Source: Nymphaea colorata
Taxonomy: Eukaryota > Streptophyta > Magnoliopsida > Nymphaeales > Nymphaeaceae
Assembly (NCBI RefSeq): GCF_008831285.2
Contig: NW_022205150.1
Location: 1-22,974 of the forward strand
Length of the DNA stretch: 22,974 nt
Direction: 5' to 3'
Part shown: positions 20,197 to 22,974 of the stretch, piece after piece
Layout: each line of letters starts with the position of its first letter
Position numbering within the stretch: position 1 is the stretch's first letter
Notes under the pieces: model-generated
Databases searched by the model: none
The model's input: only the letters and a program-made list of their open reading frames with translations
Told to the model about the DNA's origin: nothing
Made by a program: the position numbers and the translations under genes

Positions 20197-22974
20197 ATTT
20201 AGTGTGCGTATGGATACAAATGAATGAGACGTAACAACATGTTCAACTTATTGAACAAACTACAATGGATCAAACTAAACTAATCCATAGGTCTCCTTTA
20301 CATCCATATAAGCTTGTGAGTTTTTATCGTTTAAATCCTTGATCATAGATGTCATAACGAGTGAAACACATTAGGTTAATTATAAGAAACCAAATGAATC
20401 ACTCAAATCTCATTTATTTTCACACAAACTTGTTATTTGAATTCACTTAATCTAGCAATATGGATGTAACAACAAGTTAAGCACATTCAATTAAGTATGT
20501 GTGATCATTTGAATCACTTAAATCTTACTTGTATTGATACGAACTTGTGATTTCAATCATTTAGATCGTGCACTATAGTTGTAACAATAAATTAAACTCA
20601 TCGGACTAACTACCCGCGTCTGTATCCACATGAACATGTGATTTCAATCATTTAAATCATTCATTATATATGTATTCCAAACGAACTTCTAGTATCAAAG
20701 CCACTAGGTCATTCTATACGTAAGTAAGAAATGGTCACGCACATTCAATTAAATACAAGTGATCAATTATATGTAATAACAAGTGAAAATGAATCACTTA
20801 ATCTCTCAATTAAATATAAGTGATCAAATATATGTAACAACAAGTGAAACACATTAGGTTACTTACAAGACACCACATGAATCACTTCAATATCATTCAT
20901 TTTCATACAAACCTATGATTTTAATCTACTAAATCACTTAATATAGACGTAACAACAAGTTAAGCACATTCAATTACGTATGTGTGATAAAATGAATCAC
21001 TTAAATCCCACTCGTATTGATACAAACTTGTGTTTTCAATTCCTTACATCGATCACCATAGATGTAAGAACTAGTTCAACTTATTGAACTAACTACAAGG
21101 GATCAAACTAATGCATAGGTCTCCTTTATATCCATAGACCAGTGAAACACAATAGGTTAACCACAAGACACTAAATGAATCACTCGAATCTCATTCATTT
21201 TCGCACAAACTTGTGATTTGAATCTACTAAATCATTTATTATAGACGTAACAACAAGTTAAACACATTCAATTAAGTATGCATGATTATATAAATCACTT
21301 AAATCTCACTTGTATTCGTACGAACATGTGATTTCAATCCTTTAGAACATTCCCTATAGATGTAACAACAAATTCAACTCATCGGACTAACTACACGTAT
21401 ACAATGACTTCAACCATTTGCATCCATATAAACTTGTGATTTCAACCATTTAAATCATTCATTATAGATGTAATAACAAGTGAAATACATTAGATTAACT
21501 ATAAGGGACCAATATAGTGACTTGACTCTCATTCATTTCCAAACGGACTTCTTTTTTTCAAGCCACTAAGTTATTCTATACGTATGTAACAAATGGTTAC
21601 GCACATTCAATTAAATATAAGTTATCAAATGTATGTAAGAACAAGTAAAAATGAATCACATAATCTCTCGATTAAACAAAGTGATCAAATGCATGTAGTA
21701 ACAAGTGAAACACATTAAGTTACCTGTAAGACACCAAATGAATCACTCGAATCCCATTCATTTTCATATAAACCTAGGATTTGAATTTACTAAATCATTT
21801 AATATAAACGTAACGACAAGTTAAGTACATTCAATTAAATTTGCGAGATCAATTGAATCACATAAATCGCAGTCGTATTGATGTGAACTTGTGCATCGAT
21901 GACTATAGATGTAACAACATGTTCAACTTATCGTACAAACTAGAAAGGATCAAACTAATGCATAGGTCTCCTTTATATCCACATAAACTTGTGAGTTTTA
22001 ATTATTTAAATCATTGATCATGGATGTAATAACATGTGAAACACGTTATGTTAACTATAAGACACCAAATGAATCACTCGAATCACATTCATTTTCATAC
22101 AAACTTGTCATTTCAGTTCACTTAATCAAGCGACATGGATGTACAATAAGTTAAGCACATTCAGTTAAGTATGTGTGATCATTTGAATCACTTAAATCAC
22201 ACTTGTATTGATACGAACTTGTAATTTCAATCCCTTAGATCGTGCACTATAGTCGTACCAATACGAGTCAGATTTAAGTGATTCATATGATCACGCATAC
22301 TTTATTGAATGTACTTGACTTATTGTTATATCCATGTTAATGATTTAGTAGATTGAAATCTCAGGCTTGCATGAAAATGAATGAGATTTGAGTGATTCAT
22401 TTGTGCCCTATTGTTAACCTAATTCACTTGTTAAGCACATTCAATTAAATTACAAGTGAAACACATTAGGTTAACTATATGACACCAAATGAATCACTTG
22501 TTAAGGACATCCGTATTAAGAATCATTATAAATGTAACAACTAGTGAAACACATTAGGTAAACCATAAGACACCATGAATCACTCGAATCTCATTCATTT
22601 TCATACAAACTTGTGATTTCGATCTACTAAATCATTTAATATAGATGTAACAACAAGTTAAACACATTCAATTAAGCATGCATGATCATATGAATCATTT
22701 AAATCTCACTTGTATTGGTACGAACGCGTGATTTCAATCCTTTAGATCGTTCACTATAGATGTAACAACAAATTCAACTCATCGGACTAATTACACGCAT
22801 TCAAAGTAATGCATAGATCCCATTTGTATCCATATGAACTTGCGATTTCAATCATTCAAATCATTCATTATAGATGTAATGACAAGTGAAATACACTAAG
22901 ATTAACTGTAAGGGACCAACTTAATGACCTGACTCTCATTCATTTCCAAACGAACTTCTTATTTCAAGCCTAAG
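20190..22974 (+). repeat. Higher-order unit U8, truncated by the window end (2,785 bp seen)
   Basis: U8 begins at the fold-back boundary and runs to the start of a type-V monomer (22953), so only about 0.3 kb of the expected unit is outside the window. P monomers lie at 20910 and 21771. The 861-bp spacing is short because a net 47 bp of the type-R monomer is lost at about 21135-21141 (CCATA, then GACC, then AGTG) and 6 bp at about 21403. It does not carry the U6/U7 scars and so belongs with U1-U4 in that part. The inverted segment lies at 22255-22432. Confidence 0.88.
22255..22432 (-). repeat. Inverted satellite segment, U8 copy
   Basis: This is the same inverted segment with single-base losses (GTTAATGATT near 22337; TTTGTGCCC near 22402) and a GAAATCTCAGG variant. 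It retains GACTTATTG as in U1-U5. Confidence 0.86.

Larger units (their letters stand above)
1..22974. repeat. Hierarchical AT-rich satellite array filling the window
   Basis: The entire window consists of diverged tandem copies of one monomer of about 115 bp. For example, monomer starts at 22608, 22723, 22837 and 22953 are 115, 114 and 116 bp apart. Monomers usually begin AACTTGTGATTTCAAT or a close variant and share a central box near ATAGATGTAACAACAAG. Neighbouring monomers are clearly diverged, but monomers about 3.1 kb apart are almost identical, which defines a higher-order repeat. No stretch of unique sequence longer than a few tens of bases was seen, so there are no unannotated gaps. 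No gene, tRNA, rRNA, telomere repeat or transposon signature was found. The family is not one I recognise. A eukaryotic (probably plant) heterochromatic location is inferred from architecture only. Confidence 0.95.

Noticed and set aside
1-22974. CRISPR array
   Set aside because: Repeats are contiguous 115-bp monomers with no short identical repeat separated by unique spacers, and no cas-like gene is present.
1-22974. Telomeric repeats or CENP-B box
   Set aside because: I saw no runs of TTTAGGG or TTAGGG on either strand and no match to the CENP-B core pattern in the monomer.
1-22974. LTR retrotransposon or rDNA spacer
   Set aside because: No reverse transcriptase, integrase or gag frame, primer-binding site or polypurine tract is visible, and no rRNA-like sequence is present. 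Periodicity is monomeric throughout.

Overview
The whole 22,974-base window is one satellite-DNA array. I find no credible protein-coding gene, RNA gene, CRISPR array or recognisable transposon. The sequence is strongly AT-rich, and stop codons in all frames keep open frames below about 70 codons. A nested tandem array of this kind points to nuclear heterochromatin of a eukaryote. A plant is my best guess, but this is inference: I do not recognise the family and see no species-diagnostic motif. A pericentromeric, centromeric or subtelomeric location is possible but not shown by the sequence.

The array has three repeat levels. Level 1 is a monomer of about 115 bp (usually 112-116), normally beginning AACTTGTGATTTCAAT and carrying a conserved box, ATAGATGTAACAACAAG, at about position 34-50. 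Level 2 is a block of eight diverged monomer types in fixed order (P, Q, R, S, T, U, V, W), about 0.9 kb. Level 3 is a higher-order unit of about 3.0-3.13 kb (about 27 monomers) made of three such blocks. In each higher-order unit the third block is interrupted by a 180-bp piece of the same satellite in inverted orientation plus a spacer, and the unit boundary is a short fold-back (CACTCGT ... ACGAGTG). Successive type-P monomers are therefore spaced about 830, 900 and 1,400 bp, repeatedly.

Layout: U0 (1-785) is a partial unit. U1 is 786-3600, U2 3601-6713, U3 6714-9750 and U4 9751-12881 (3,131 bp, the best full reference). U5 is 12882-14942 and U6 14943-17182, both shortened by large internal deletions. 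U7 is 17183-20189. U8 is 20190-22974 and runs off the window.

Length differences between units come from deletions whose end points mostly lie in short identical stretches (18 bp for a 752-bp loss in U6; about three monomers lost in U5; 88 bp in U3), as expected for unequal crossing-over or single-strand annealing. U6 and U7 share private scars and are close sisters, which dates their duplication after those scars. Single-base losses are more frequent in roughly the first half and the last kilobase, which may reflect residual long-read errors rather than biology.
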